53,593 nt of DNA from Chitinophagaceae bacterium (GCA_019747705.1 JAIEQM010000029.1:1-53593), one strand, 5' to 3'; counted from the first letter of the stretch, positions 17,861 through 25,527 are shown. Notes: generated by a model from the letters alone, not told the origin. Made by a program: numbers and translations.

Positions 17861-17887
17861 ACCGCTAAGGCGCTAAGGCGCAAAGGG
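17861..17887. repeat. Short tandem octamer repeat, CGCTAAGG
   Basis: Two copies of CGCTAAGG and a variant CGCAAAGG lie between the RnfD-like gene end and the DUF2330 start. It belongs to a short dispersed type common in Bacteroidota gaps. It begins 5 bp after the stop of the RnfD-like gene on the minus strand. Confidence 0.6.
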
Positions 17888-17892
17888 ATTGA

Positions 17893-18759
17893 TTAAATAC
17901 GCTGAGTAATTGATTGCTTACTGATGGGTAAAGATTTTGTACTGTGCCATTCAAACCGTTTCGCTTTCATCAACCAGTCCAATATTGGAACCAGAGGCGC
18001 AGCAAATACCAATACATAAATGGGCGTGCTGTTCATCCACTTAAAAGCGCTGAGATAAAATGCAACAGCAGCAATCAATACTGCCCAAATAATTCTTGCT
18101 GCTTTATGATTGGGCGCTGTTTTGGGATCACTGATCATGAAAAAAGAGAACAGTAATAAACTACCTGTTGAAACAGACTGAACAAATACATCAAATGACC
18201 AGTTGAGATAAATGATTTGCCGTGTAAACAACAATCCTGTAAAAGTGAAGAGGAATGCCAGTGTAATATCCAGTTTCTGCACTCTTGTAACTACAATCAA
18301 ACCTAAACAACATACGGCAAAGAAAATAACGATGCCGCTTCCCCATTGTGCAGGTGAGAGCCATGCTTCTTTTGTAATGAGAATGGTTGCAACAATTCCA
18401 AATGCTGATGGATTAAAAATGTGTTTGCCTTTGTACCGAAAAATATATTTTGATAAAACCGTTAATGCTGCTGCCAATACACAGATGTACCACCGATTGG
18501 TTTTTAGTAACAAACATAAACTGAAACAACTCACTAATGCACTCTTCCATCCGCCGCTGCTCCAATGCAGTGGAGAAATTATTTTTTTGGATGTTATGGA
18601 ATCTGCTGCCCATTGCATCAGCAGGCCTGTTCCGATGTATAAACTGTATTCCATCCATGCTGCTTTCCATTGGAGAAACAGGATTCCGTAAGAAAGAAAA
18701 AGAAGCTGGAATGCCATTTGAAAATACCGGGCATCTGTTGGTTTTGGCGCCGCATCCAT
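17893..18759 (-). CDS. Lone RnfD/NqrB-like membrane protein
   Basis: A 288-residue integral membrane protein with eight or nine hydrophobic segments. The family motif FMISDPKTAPNH near residue 215 is the conserved loop of RnfD/NqrB, the subunits that carry covalent FMN and move ions in Rnf and Nqr complexes. None of the other Rnf or Nqr subunits is nearby, so it does not form a normal complex here. The start at 18759 (MDAAPKPTDARYF) is preferred over the one 13 codons upstream. Cotranscribed with the DUF2330 gene 56 bp downstream. Confidence 0.8.
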   Translation of the reverse strand: MDAAPKPTDARYFQMAFQLLFLSYGILFLQWKAAWMEYSLYIGTGLLMQWAADSITSKKIISPLHWSSGGWKSALVSCFSLCLLLKTNRWYICVLAAALTVLSKYIFRYKGKHIFNPSAFGIVATILITKEAWLSPAQWGSGIVIFFAVCCLGLIVVTRVQKLDITLAFLFTFTGLLFTRQIIYLNWSFDVFVQSVSTGSLLLFSFFMISDPKTAPNHKAARIIWAVLIAAVAFYLSAFKWMNSTPIYVLVFAAPLVPILDWLMKAKRFEWHSTKSLPISKQSITQRI

Positions 18760-18839
18760 AAAATGAAATTTGATAATGGGATGTGGCGTAATAAACAATT
18801 ACATAAGAAAAGAAGGAAAAAGTTTTGTTAACGGGATAA

Positions 18840-19023
18840 GACCTGACAGGTTAAGCTAAATCATTATTTATGAAATAAACATAATGGCTGAATTAAAAGC
18901 ATTAACCTGTCAGCGTCGGATTTAAAGCGGCATCCCCTTTTTTGAAACTGACAGGTTTATACCTGAAATTGAAAAGCTGCTGACAAGAGATAAAAAGCAT
19001 TAAACTTATCAACCTGTCAGGTC
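18840..19023. repeat. 184-bp element with CTGACAGGTT inverted ends
   Basis: Ends are GACCTGACAGGTT (18840-18852) and AACCTGTCAGGTC (19011-19023), perfect 13-bp inverted repeats. Two more copies of the core lie inside, AACCTGTCAG near 18904 and CTGACAGGTT near 18948, in opposite senses. There is no open frame inside. The right end overlaps the stop codon of the sigma factor gene (TGACCTGACAGG). The structure resembles a small non-autonomous element or paired REP-like hairpins. Confidence 0.75.
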
Positions 19024-20284
19024 ATGGAGCAGCCTGCTTCATCTTCTGCTCCAGTAATTTTTTTTCGATAACAGATTGGGTAAGTTCAGATGCTTCTTTA
19101 AAGTATTGTTTGGCTTTATCATAGTCTTTTAATTGCCAGTGCAGCTCGCCCAATGTTGCAGGAAGTAAATAATATTTTTTAACAGAATCAATATCCGTAA
19201 TTGCTTCAATGGCTTTAATGGCTTCGGCGGCCCCTTTTAATTCTGCAATGATTATGGCACGGTTGAGTGCAATAACAGGCGATGGATAATAATTATACAA
19301 TAAGTTATAACAGTTGAGAATATGGTTCCAGTTGGTATGGGCATAATCACGTGCAATGGCATGTTCATAAGCAATACCTGCTTCAATATGATACTTGCTC
19401 ATTTGCTCACCGGCGGCCGATTGCTCCAGGTGATAGATGCCGTTTTCAATAAGTGCACGGTTCCATTTTTTCCGGTCCTGTTGTTTGAGCAACAAAATAT
19501 TTCCCTGTGCATCCATGCGTGCATCATTGCGTGATGCTGTAAAACACATGAGCGCCATCAATGCATGTGCATTTTCGTGCGGCACAGCCGGGCTGCGGCA
19601 AATCAATTCACACAAACGCAATGCTTCCTGCATTACATCACGCCGAATCAGCTCTTCATGATTGGTGGAATTATATCCTTCATTAAACAACAAATAAATG
19701 GCAAGCAAAACAGAGTCCAGTCTTTCTTCTAACTGGTTTGGCGGCGGCAATTCAAACGCAATATTGTTTTCTTTAAAAGTTTGCCTGGCACGGTACAAAC
19801 GTTTTTCAACCGCATCATAACTGCTTACATAAGCCTTTGCAATTTCTGATACACTGAAACCGCAAAGTGTTTTTAAGATAAGCGTTACCTGTGCTTCGGT
19901 TGAAAGCGAAGGATGACAACATACAAACATCATTTGCAAACGGTCATCATCAATACTTTTGGTGGTAACCAGTTCATTCATTGCTGGTACCAGTGAGTAG
20001 CCTGATTGCAACAGTGGGGTAAGTTGCTTTGCATATTGCTCCGAGCGTTTTTGTTTGCGCAGCGTATCAATTGCTTTGTTACGGGCGGCAGTAAAAAGCC
20101 AGGCAGTTGGGTTATCCGGCAAGCCGTTTATTTTCCAGTTGCTCAATGCATGTAATAAAGTATCCTGCACCACATCTTCGGCCATTTGCAAATTGTGTAC
20201 GCCAAATACTTTGGTGAGTACCGATACCAGCTTTCCCCATTCATGCCGGAAGAGATGTTCAACTGTTTGTTCTATGTTGGGCAA
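19022..20284 (-). CDS. ECF42-type RNA polymerase sigma factor with TPR-like C-terminus
   Basis: A 420-residue sigma factor. Region 2 (AEDVVQDTLLHALSNW, then AARNKAIDTLRKQKR) binds the -10 region and core polymerase. Region 4 (LCGFSVSEIAKAYVSSYDAVEKRLYRAR) is a helix-turn-helix for the -35. Unlike usual ECF factors, a C-terminal extension of about 230 residues follows (LLAIYLLFNEGYNST, then helix pairs such as YLLPATLGELHWQLKDYDKAKQYF). This is the ECF42 group layout, in which the extension replaces an anti-sigma factor. The genes upstream on the strand include a DGPF/YCII protein, its classic partner. It probably controls that cluster. Confidence 0.9.
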   Translation of the reverse strand: MPNIEQTVEHLFRHEWGKLVSVLTKVFGVHNLQMAEDVVQDTLLHALSNWKINGLPDNPTAWLFTAARNKAIDTLRKQKRSEQYAKQLTPLLQSGYSLVPAMNELVTTKSIDDDRLQMMFVCCHPSLSTEAQVTLILKTLCGFSVSEIAKAYVSSYDAVEKRLYRARQTFKENNIAFELPPPNQLEERLDSVLLAIYLLFNEGYNSTNHEELIRRDVMQEALRLCELICRSPAVPHENAHALMALMCFTASRNDARMDAQGNILLLKQQDRKKWNRALIENGIYHLEQSAAGEQMSKYHIEAGIAYEHAIARDYAHTNWNHILNCYNLLYNYYPSPVIALNRAIIIAELKGAAEAIKAIEAITDIDSVKKYYLLPATLGELHWQLKDYDKAKQYFKEASELTQSVIEKKLLEQKMKQAAP

Positions 20285-20411
20285 TGATTGCAGCTTTCCC
20301 TGTTTTTAGTATTCTAAAATTAACAACAATGTTTGAAAGCTGTGAGAGGAATTGCCGGGAGAACTGCAGATGCATTTTTGCACAGACGATAAAGTGTGCG
20401 ACGACGAAGAT

Positions 20412-20468
20412 GCCCGCCCGTACCGAACGCTTGTAACAAACAAATAAAACAGGTACGTTCGGGCGGGC
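20412..20468. repeat. GC-rich hairpin repeat between sigma factor and DinB gene
   Basis: Outer arms GCCCGCCCG (20412-20420) and CGGGCGGGC (20460-20468) pair perfectly. The inner blocks GTACC and GAACG appear on both sides in swapped order. The gap 20285-20554 also holds a GTCGCAC-like motif and a tail (CTTTTGTGCCTTTGCGG) of a type common between Bacteroidota genes. No gene is supported in the gap. Confidence 0.6.
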
Positions 20469-20554
20469 CATTTACACTTAAGCCGGAATCAAAAATATCC
20501 CACAAAGACATAAAAAACGCAGATTGCTTCTTTTGTGCCTTTGCGGAAAAAACT

Positions 20555-21157
20555 TTACTGCTTCGGAAAATTCGGATTGGCTTTTAACTCCGCAATCTGC
20601 AAAGTATGCCGTTTGGTGTGGGCAGATAAAAACAACAGCAGTTGATATGCATCCACCATACCAAGCGGTGTTTGTGCAACACGGTTCCGCATATCTTCTT
20701 TGGTTTCACTCATGTATTTAATCAATGCTTCACGACGTTCATTAAAAAGTTTTAGTGCGTAAGAACCAGCCATTCCTGTTGGGTAAAACCCTTCTCTTGT
20801 TTTTACTTTAAAGCTTCGGTTAGTAAGCATCCTTTTCACCATATCATCGCTCACCTTTACTTCACTGCGCTTTTCAGGAGTGGCGGGAGCTTTCATAATA
20901 CCGCTATACCAGTCAAACAGATTTTTTTCAGAGATGGCAATATGCTCCACGCAATTAGCAGCGCTCCACACAGAGTCGGCAGGTTTCCAGTTGAGTTGCG
21001 TCTCACTCAATCCTTTAATTTCATCGGCCACGCCTTTTTGTGTTTCTTTAAAATAAGCAATGGCATTGTTTCTTTCTTCATCCGTAATGGGGTCTTTAAC
21101 AGATGACACAAAACTGAACAGAAACAAAAGCGTAACGGCAAATACTATCTTTTTCAT
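20555..21157 (-). CDS. DinB-family protein with signal peptide
   Basis: A 200-residue DinB/YfiT four-helix-bundle protein. The start at 21157 gives a signal peptide (MKKIVFAVTLLFLFSFVSS), so this member is exported, which is less common. The helical core has a metal-ligand pattern (NCVEHIAISE with one His, then SAHTKRHTLQIAE). DinB proteins bind a divalent metal through three His and often act as small thiol-dependent transferases. Preceded by a promoter/hairpin module at 21158-21253. Likely part of the sigma regulon. Confidence 0.85.
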   Translation of the reverse strand: MKKIVFAVTLLFLFSFVSSVKDPITDEERNNAIAYFKETQKGVADEIKGLSETQLNWKPADSVWSAANCVEHIAISEKNLFDWYSGIMKAPATPEKRSEVKVSDDMVKRMLTNRSFKVKTREGFYPTGMAGSYALKLFNERREALIKYMSETKEDMRNRVAQTPLGMVDAYQLLLFLSAHTKRHTLQIAELKANPNFPKQ

Positions 21158-21253
21158 GTGTTTATTTTTTATTGTTTTTTTAGCCACATAGAATATCCAT
21201 AAAAATTAGCATCGCTGATAGTATAAGGTAGCTTGCTAATTTTTATGGATATT
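21158..21253 (-). promoter_or_regulatory. Promoter/hairpin module, copy 1 (before DinB)
   Basis: On the minus strand a 20-bp perfect inverted repeat (21192-21211 with 21234-21253, arms from AATATCCATAAAAATTAGCA, 22-base loop) runs into TATTCTATGTGGC (21183-21195), and exactly 25 A/T-rich bases then lead to ACAC and the ATG. The same layout occurs at 43437-43487 and 50148-50242. TATTCTATG is a plausible variant of the Bacteroidota -7 box. The arms may also stop transcription from the YCII gene upstream. Confidence 0.7.
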
Positions 21254-21330
21254 TCATAATTGAAATTGTAAGGTGAAAGAAAAATGGAAGGAATACAAGG
21301 TGGATGTAAATCCTTCCACTTACAAATTTC

Positions 21331-21681
21331 TTATGCAGGCATATCAATCTTCTGTACCTGGCGAACAATTACACTGCCTCCGGTTGCATAATCAGGATAA
21401 TCTTCACAAAGCGAAACAGCTTCATCATAATCTTTGGCGTTAACAATAAAATAACCTCCGATGATTTCCTTGCCTTCGGTAAAAGGCCCGTCAGTTACAT
21501 TTTTGTGACCGCCTTTTAATACTTTACCTGTTGGCAAAAGCGCTTCGCCACTATCATATTTGCCAGCCTGTGCCAGTTTGTTAATCCAGGCAAACCATTT
21601 GCCCATTGTTTCTTCCATTTGTTGCGGAGATGCCTGTGTGCCCTGGTAGGGCGCCTGAAAGAGAAGCATAAACTTTTCCAT
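21331..21681 (-). CDS. YCII-related DGPF-motif protein
   Basis: A 116-residue dimeric alpha-beta barrel protein of the YCII family with the hallmark DGPF at residues 64-67 (KNVTDGPFTEGKE). The DGPF group is the constant companion of ECF42 sigma factors and is thought to be their target. Its enzymatic role is unknown. It is cotranscribed or at least codirectional with the SRPBCC gene 75 bp upstream and lies before the promoter module of the DinB gene. Confidence 0.93.
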   Translation of the reverse strand: MEKFMLLFQAPYQGTQASPQQMEETMGKWFAWINKLAQAGKYDSGEALLPTGKVLKGGHKNVTDGPFTEGKEIIGGYFIVNAKDYDEAVSLCEDYPDYATGGSVIVRQVQKIDMPA

Positions 21682-21756
21682 ATTTGTTGTTTTAATTGTT
21701 TGAGATGATTTATTGAATGACGATTTAAGAAAATAAAACCAGACAAAGTTTTGAAA

Positions 21757-22161
21757 TTATTTTTTCAAATTTTTTAAACAGGCTTTCCATGGCTTCCAGT
21801 AAAAGCTGTTCCAGCCATCTTTCAGCGCTTTGAACTGGTTACCGGGCACATTAGCATGAGTCATGTACACTGTTGCATCTTTACCCGTTTGCTCAAATAA
21901 TAAGATAAAGGTTGATTCTGCATCAGCAGCTGCCCAATCTGCAGCACGCCAGCTCTGAACAATCAATTGATTGGGGATGAGCTGCAAATTTTTCCCAAAA
22001 CAATAATTGTCATAGGCTGAAAATTTTGCACCTTCTTTCCGCTGGATTTTTGCAGTGCCGCCTGTAACCACGCTGTGCAGTTTGGCATCCATATATAAAT
22101 TGTACAAAACCGAAACATCTGTGTTTCGAAACTGAATGGTTTGAAGAATTGTTTTTGCCAT
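21757..22161 (-). CDS. SRPBCC/AHSA1-like protein
   Basis: A 134-residue START-like (SRPBCC) protein with a hydrophobic ligand cavity fold: FRNTDVSVLYNLYMDAKLHS, FSAYDNYCFGKNLQL and the C-terminal GWNSFYWKPWKACLKNL helix, which is the AHSA1-type signature. Such proteins are common in ECF41/ECF42 clusters and bind small ligands. It is the first gene of the minus-strand cluster and is divergent from the VOC gene at 22292 across a 130-bp gap with a GAACGG/CCGTTC inverted repeat (22196-22228). Confidence 0.88.
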   Translation of the reverse strand: MAKTILQTIQFRNTDVSVLYNLYMDAKLHSVVTGGTAKIQRKEGAKFSAYDNYCFGKNLQLIPNQLIVQSWRAADWAAADAESTFILLFEQTGKDATVYMTHANVPGNQFKALKDGWNSFYWKPWKACLKNLKK

Positions 22162-22291
22162 AACCGGGATTTTGAATGATTAATATACTCTATGACGAAC
22201 GGAATTGCAAGAACCGGACATGCCGTTCAAAAAAAAGTTCCTGCAGGGTTTGAAAACAATTTCCACTTTAAATTTCGTTAATACAAAAACA

Positions 22292-22690
22292 ATGAAATAT
22301 GCAATCAGTTGGTTTGAAATACCAACAAATGACATTGACAGGGCACAGCAATTTTATGAAACCATTTTTGAGATTAAGCTCAACCCGCTGGATATGCCCA
22401 ATATTAAAATGAGAATGTTTCCACTTGATAATCCTTTAGAAGGTACAGGCGGGGCATTGTGTTATGCCGAAGGGTTTTATAAAGCATCAGCTACGGATGG
22501 GCCACTTTTGTATTTGAATGGTAATCCTGATGTGCAACATGTTTTAGATAAAGTGGAAGCAGCCGGCGGCAAAATTCTTGTGCCTAAAACACAAATAAGC
22601 GAAGAGTATGGTTACATGGCAGTGTTTTTAGATACAGAAGGTAACCGCATAGCATTGCACAGTGTACCGGAAAAACACCTGCAACCATGA
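22292..22690 (+). CDS. VOC family (glyoxalase-like) protein
   Basis: A 132-residue vicinal-oxygen-chelate protein. The start MKYAISWFEIPTNDIDRAQQ at 22292 gives the usual VOC N-terminus; the frame opens 29 codons earlier but that part has no family match. Later motifs are FYETIFEIKLNP, GGKILVPKTQISEEYGYMAVFLDTEGN. This is the subgroup often paired with DGPF and ECF genes. It overlaps the next gene by 4 bp (ATGA). Confidence 0.9.
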   Translation: MKYAISWFEIPTNDIDRAQQFYETIFEIKLNPLDMPNIKMRMFPLDNPLEGTGGALCYAEGFYKASATDGPLLYLNGNPDVQHVLDKVEAAGGKILVPKTQISEEYGYMAVFLDTEGNRIALHSVPEKHLQP

Positions 22691-23166
22691 AAAAACCAGT
22701 CGCTATATTATTTTTCTTTCTTTTTGTCTGTTCAGAACCAGTAAAACCAGTTCAAAAAACAATTCAATCTTTTGTAAAGCTCAAAGGTGATTGGCAAATG
22801 AAAGAAGCCGGTGGCATTGTAACCGAAAGCCGGTGGCAGGTAAATGATACATTGATGGAGGGAAGGTCTGATTTTATCAAAGCTGATTCAGTAATTTCTT
22901 TTGAAACAATAAGGATTTATAAAAAGAATGATGCATTTTATTACGAAGCCAAAGCAGCAGGGCAAAATAATGAACAACCTGTTTCATTTCTTATTACTTC
23001 CTGTTCAGACAGCGGCTTTGTTGCAGAAAATCCGCAGCACGATTTTCCAAAGCGAATCACTTACAGGTTCATCAACAAAGATTCTGTTTATGCATTGGTT
23101 GATGACGGTGCTGCAACACCGGCTAAGAAATCTGATTTTGATTATTCAAGAAAAAAAGCAAAGTAA
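22687..23166 (+). CDS. DUF6265-like lipocalin-type secreted protein
   Basis: A 159-residue protein with a signal segment (ILFFFLFVCS, lipobox-like around C15), then a beta-rich domain with LKGDWQMKEAGGIVTESRW and the ENPQHDFPKRITYR motif that marks the DUF6265 family. These look like small lipocalin-like ligand binders at the envelope; the function is unknown. Translationally coupled to the VOC gene by ATGA overlap. Confidence 0.8.
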   Translation: MKKPVAILFFFLFVCSEPVKPVQKTIQSFVKLKGDWQMKEAGGIVTESRWQVNDTLMEGRSDFIKADSVISFETIRIYKKNDAFYYEAKAAGQNNEQPVSFLITSCSDSGFVAENPQHDFPKRITYRFINKDSVYALVDDGAATPAKKSDFDYSRKKAK

Positions 23167-23271
23167 TATATAGGCTTAGCAGAATCTATTTTTATTTTTA
23201 AGTATTTGAAATGATTGCCGGAAGGCGCTGTTGGTTTGAGGAGATGGAATATAAATTTATAAACTCTTATT

Positions 23272-23655
23272 ATGCCTTATAGCGAAAAACTTGCAGCCCG
23301 TGTTCGTGAACGCATAACACAAACACATAAAATTTCTGAAGAAAAAGAAATTTTTAAAGGATTATGCTTTATGGTGGATGATAAAATGTGTGTGGCGGTT
23401 CATACTGATGAAATCATGATCCGTATCAATCCGGCGCTTGATGAAACAGTGCGGGAGATGCCCGGTTGCAAACCGATGAAAATGAAAGAAAAAATTTTAA
23501 AAGGCTATTATTATGTAAGTGATGATGTGCTGAAAACGAAAAAGCAACTGGAATACTGGGTAAACCTGGCGCCGGAGTTTAACAAAATTGCAAAGGCAAG
23601 TAAGAAGAAAATAAAAAAGAAAACTGCGACTGTTACCACTGCTAAGAAAAAATAA
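23272..23655 (+). CDS. TfoX N-terminal domain protein
   Basis: A 127-residue protein with the TfoX/Sxy N-terminal fold: EKEIFKGLCFMVDDKMCVAVHTDEIMIRI, followed by MKGYYYVSDD-like KILKGYYYVSDDVL and a lysine-rich tail. TfoX in Proteobacteria regulates competence; stand-alone N-terminal domains in Bacteroidota are small proteins of unknown function, often in clusters with VOC, DUF1801 and ECF genes as here. Confidence 0.88.
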   Translation: MPYSEKLAARVRERITQTHKISEEKEIFKGLCFMVDDKMCVAVHTDEIMIRINPALDETVREMPGCKPMKMKEKILKGYYYVSDDVLKTKKQLEYWVNLAPEFNKIAKASKKKIKKKTATVTTAKKK

Positions 23656-23688
23656 AGCTTCTTTACCTCAACAAACCTGCTTTTCTTC

Positions 23689-23719
23689 TTTGTACAGCCC
23701 CTGAAATTCAGTACATTTA
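23689..23719 (+). promoter_or_regulatory. Bacteroidota-type promoter of the DUF6922-AbiEii pair
   Basis: TTTG (23689-23692), 19-base spacer, TACATTTA (23712-23719), close to the consensus TTTG-N19-21-TAnnTTTG. The ATG follows at 23731. Confidence 0.6.
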
Positions 23720-23730
23720 CAGAACAGAAA

Positions 23731-23991
23731 ATGGAACAAAAACGACCGCATATTATCAATCAGCAATTGCTATGGGAATATGATTTGGATACCTTCAACT
23801 ATAACAAATCATACAAAATTGTTATTGAGAGAGTGCTCGAAAGAGGCAACCTGGAGGAGTGGCGGGAAATGGTACAATTCTATCCCCGTGAAAAGATATT
23901 AGAGACTATTGAATGGAGTGCACAGTTGGATAAAAGAGATAAAGATTTCTGCCGTTTCTTTCTTGACTCAGAATTTTTACATGCTGCATAA
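23731..23991 (+). CDS. DUF6922-type protein, probable antitoxin of an AbiEii pair
   Basis: An 86-residue protein beginning MEQKRPHIINQQLLWEYDLD, with VIERVLERGNLEEWREM in the middle and LDKRDKDFCRFFL at the end. This is the small DUF6922 pattern found in front of AbiEii genes in Bacteroidota. By analogy with the AbiEi antitoxin and the MenA/AbiEii toxin pairs, it may regulate or neutralise the nucleotidyltransferase (inference). Its end overlaps the start of the next gene by 11 bp. Confidence 0.75.
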   Translation: MEQKRPHIINQQLLWEYDLDTFNYNKSYKIVIERVLERGNLEEWREMVQFYPREKILETIEWSAQLDKRDKDFCRFFLDSEFLHAA

Positions 23992-24616
23992 AGACCCCCG
24001 CATTATTGCACCGGACACTTTTTTTTTAATTCAGGAATTACAAAGTATTTCTGAGCTTAAAGAATTTTATCTTGTTGGCGGCACTTCACTTGCCCTGCAA
24101 ATGGGTCACAGAAATTCAATAGACATTGATTTGTTTACACAAAAAGATTTTAATGCCGAAGAAATTGAAACTGTATTAAAACCAAAATTTCATTTTACTG
24201 CAACCCTCTTCAAAAAAAACACCATGCTGGCATCTGTCAACAATATCAAAACAGATTTCATCAAACACGACTATCCCTTCATCAAACCGCCCATACAGGA
24301 AGATGGTATTTCTTTCCTGAGCAAAGAGGATATCAGTGCAATGAAACTGCACGCCATTATTCAAAGCGGCAAACGTCTGAAAGATTTTATTGACATCTAT
24401 TATTTACTGGAGCATTTCAGCATGGATGAAATGATTGGGTTTTTCAAAAAAAAATATGCTTACACCAATCCGTTAATAGCTTTGCGGGCTGTAACTTATT
24501 TTGATGATATAGATGAAAACATTGACCCGCCTAAACTACTTCACCCGCTGAAAACTGAACAAATCAAAAAAAGAATACAGGAAGCCGTGTTAAAGCCCTC
24601 AAAAACCTTTAAATAA
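23981..24616 (+). CDS. AbiEii/AbiGii nucleotidyltransferase toxin-like protein
   Basis: A 211-residue nucleotidyltransferase of the AbiEii (DUF1814) family. The NTase motif GGTSLAL (33-39) and the two metal aspartates in DIDLF (48-52) are intact; the SFLSKEDISAMKLHAI and KDFIDIYYLLE segments follow as in the family. Related toxins add nucleotides to tRNA or other targets. The start at 23981 (MLHKDPRIIAPD) overlaps the DUF6922 gene by 11 bp, so both are translated together. Probably an abortive-infection or toxin-antitoxin module. Confidence 0.88.
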   Translation: MLHKDPRIIAPDTFFLIQELQSISELKEFYLVGGTSLALQMGHRNSIDIDLFTQKDFNAEEIETVLKPKFHFTATLFKKNTMLASVNNIKTDFIKHDYPFIKPPIQEDGISFLSKEDISAMKLHAIIQSGKRLKDFIDIYYLLEHFSMDEMIGFFKKKYAYTNPLIALRAVTYFDDIDENIDPPKLLHPLKTEQIKKRIQEAVLKPSKTFK

Positions 24617-24623
24617 ATATTTT

Positions 24624-25094
24624 ATGCAATCCAAAGCAACCACCGTTGATGCGTATTTGGCAGAACTGCCCGAAGACCGGCGAAAAGCAATTGCCAAACT
24701 CCGCAGTGTAATTAAAAAAAACCTGCCCAAAGGTTTTAAAGAAGAAATGAACTATGGAATGATGGGCTGGAGTGTACCGCACAGCATTTACCCGGCAGGG
24801 TATCATTGCAACCCCAAAGACCCTTTGCCTTTTCTCGGGCTGGCTTCACAAAAAAACTTTATAGCAGTTTATCACATGGGCATCTATGCAGATCCCAAAC
24901 TGCTCAAATGGTTTACTGATACGCATGCAAAAGCTTCGGCTAAAAAATTGGACATGGGCAAGAGTTGTATCCGTTACAAAAAGCCGGAAGATATTCCCTA
25001 TAATTTAATTGGTGAACTGGCTTCAAAAATTACAGTGGATGAATGGATTGAACAGTATGAAACTGTACTTAAAAACAGCCGTAAGAAAAAATGA
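24624..25094 (+). CDS. DUF1801 (YdhG-like) protein
   Basis: A 156-residue protein of the DUF1801/YdhG group: TVDAYLAELPEDRRKAIAKLR, EMNYGMMGWSVPHSIYP, FIAVYHMGIYA and KSCIRYKKPEDIP. The fold is iron-chaperone-like (frataxin/YdhG); the function is unclear. It is 7 bp after the AbiEii gene and overlaps the next gene by 4 bp. The usual company of VOC and ECF genes fits the cluster. Confidence 0.92.
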   Translation: MQSKATTVDAYLAELPEDRRKAIAKLRSVIKKNLPKGFKEEMNYGMMGWSVPHSIYPAGYHCNPKDPLPFLGLASQKNFIAVYHMGIYADPKLLKWFTDTHAKASAKKLDMGKSCIRYKKPEDIPYNLIGELASKITVDEWIEQYETVLKNSRKKK

Positions 25095-25474
25095 ACTTAA
25101 ACAAACTCACTCCCCTGCTGCGCACCACTCAGCTCAAAGAAACAGTTGACTGGTATGTAAATGAGCTGGGTTTTACCTGTACAGATTTTGTACCGGCATG
25201 GGGTTTTGTCCCGATAGCTATCGGGATGCAGTTGCATAATGCAGATATTATGCTGGCAACTCCAATTAAACACATTATTTTTGATACACCCAGTTTCACC
25301 GGTTCACTTTATATCAATACAAATAATACTGACGCCTGTTGGGAAAAGCTCAAAGACAAATGCAAAGTTTGCTATGCAATTGAAACTTTTGATTATGGCA
25401 TGCGGGAGTTTGGCGTGTATGATATCAATGGATATTTGTTACAGTTTGGTCAACCGGTATATACAAATGAATAA
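25091..25474 (+). CDS. VOC/bleomycin-resistance-type protein with palindrome insertion
   Basis: A 127-residue VOC protein: LLRTTQLKETVDWYVNELGF at the start, PSFTGSLYINTNNTDACWE and the family end DYGMREFGVYDINGYLLQFG. Between PAWG and QLHNADIML an eight-residue stretch FVPIAIGM contains the perfect palindrome at 25209-25226. Related proteins usually read directly from the tryptophan turn to the next strand (inference, from memory), so the palindrome may be an in-frame insertion. It overlaps the DUF1801 gene (ATGA). Confidence 0.88.
   Translation: MNLNKLTPLLRTTQLKETVDWYVNELGFTCTDFVPAWGFVPIAIGMQLHNADIMLATPIKHIIFDTPSFTGSLYINTNNTDACWEKLKDKCKVCYAIETFDYGMREFGVYDINGYLLQFGQPVYTNE
25209..25226. repeat. 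Perfect 18-bp palindrome inside a coding region
   Basis: TCCCGATAGCTATCGGGA is perfectly symmetric about 25217/25218. Such CCCGATAGCTATCGGG units are common as intergenic repeats in Bacteroidota. Here it is translated as part of the VOC protein and keeps the frame open. Confidence 0.9.
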
Positions 25475-25527
25475 CTGTTGAATGTTTCTTCAATCATAGT
25501 TTTACTTACACAATTAATCCTTTTGTT

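Noticed and set aside
17893..18759. A full Rnf or Nqr complex
   Set aside because: Only the D/B-type subunit is present; no RnfC, G, E, A or B was found in the window.
20259..20511. Short open frames in the gap between the sigma factor and the DinB gene
   Set aside because: They run through a GC-rich hairpin repeat and show no family features.
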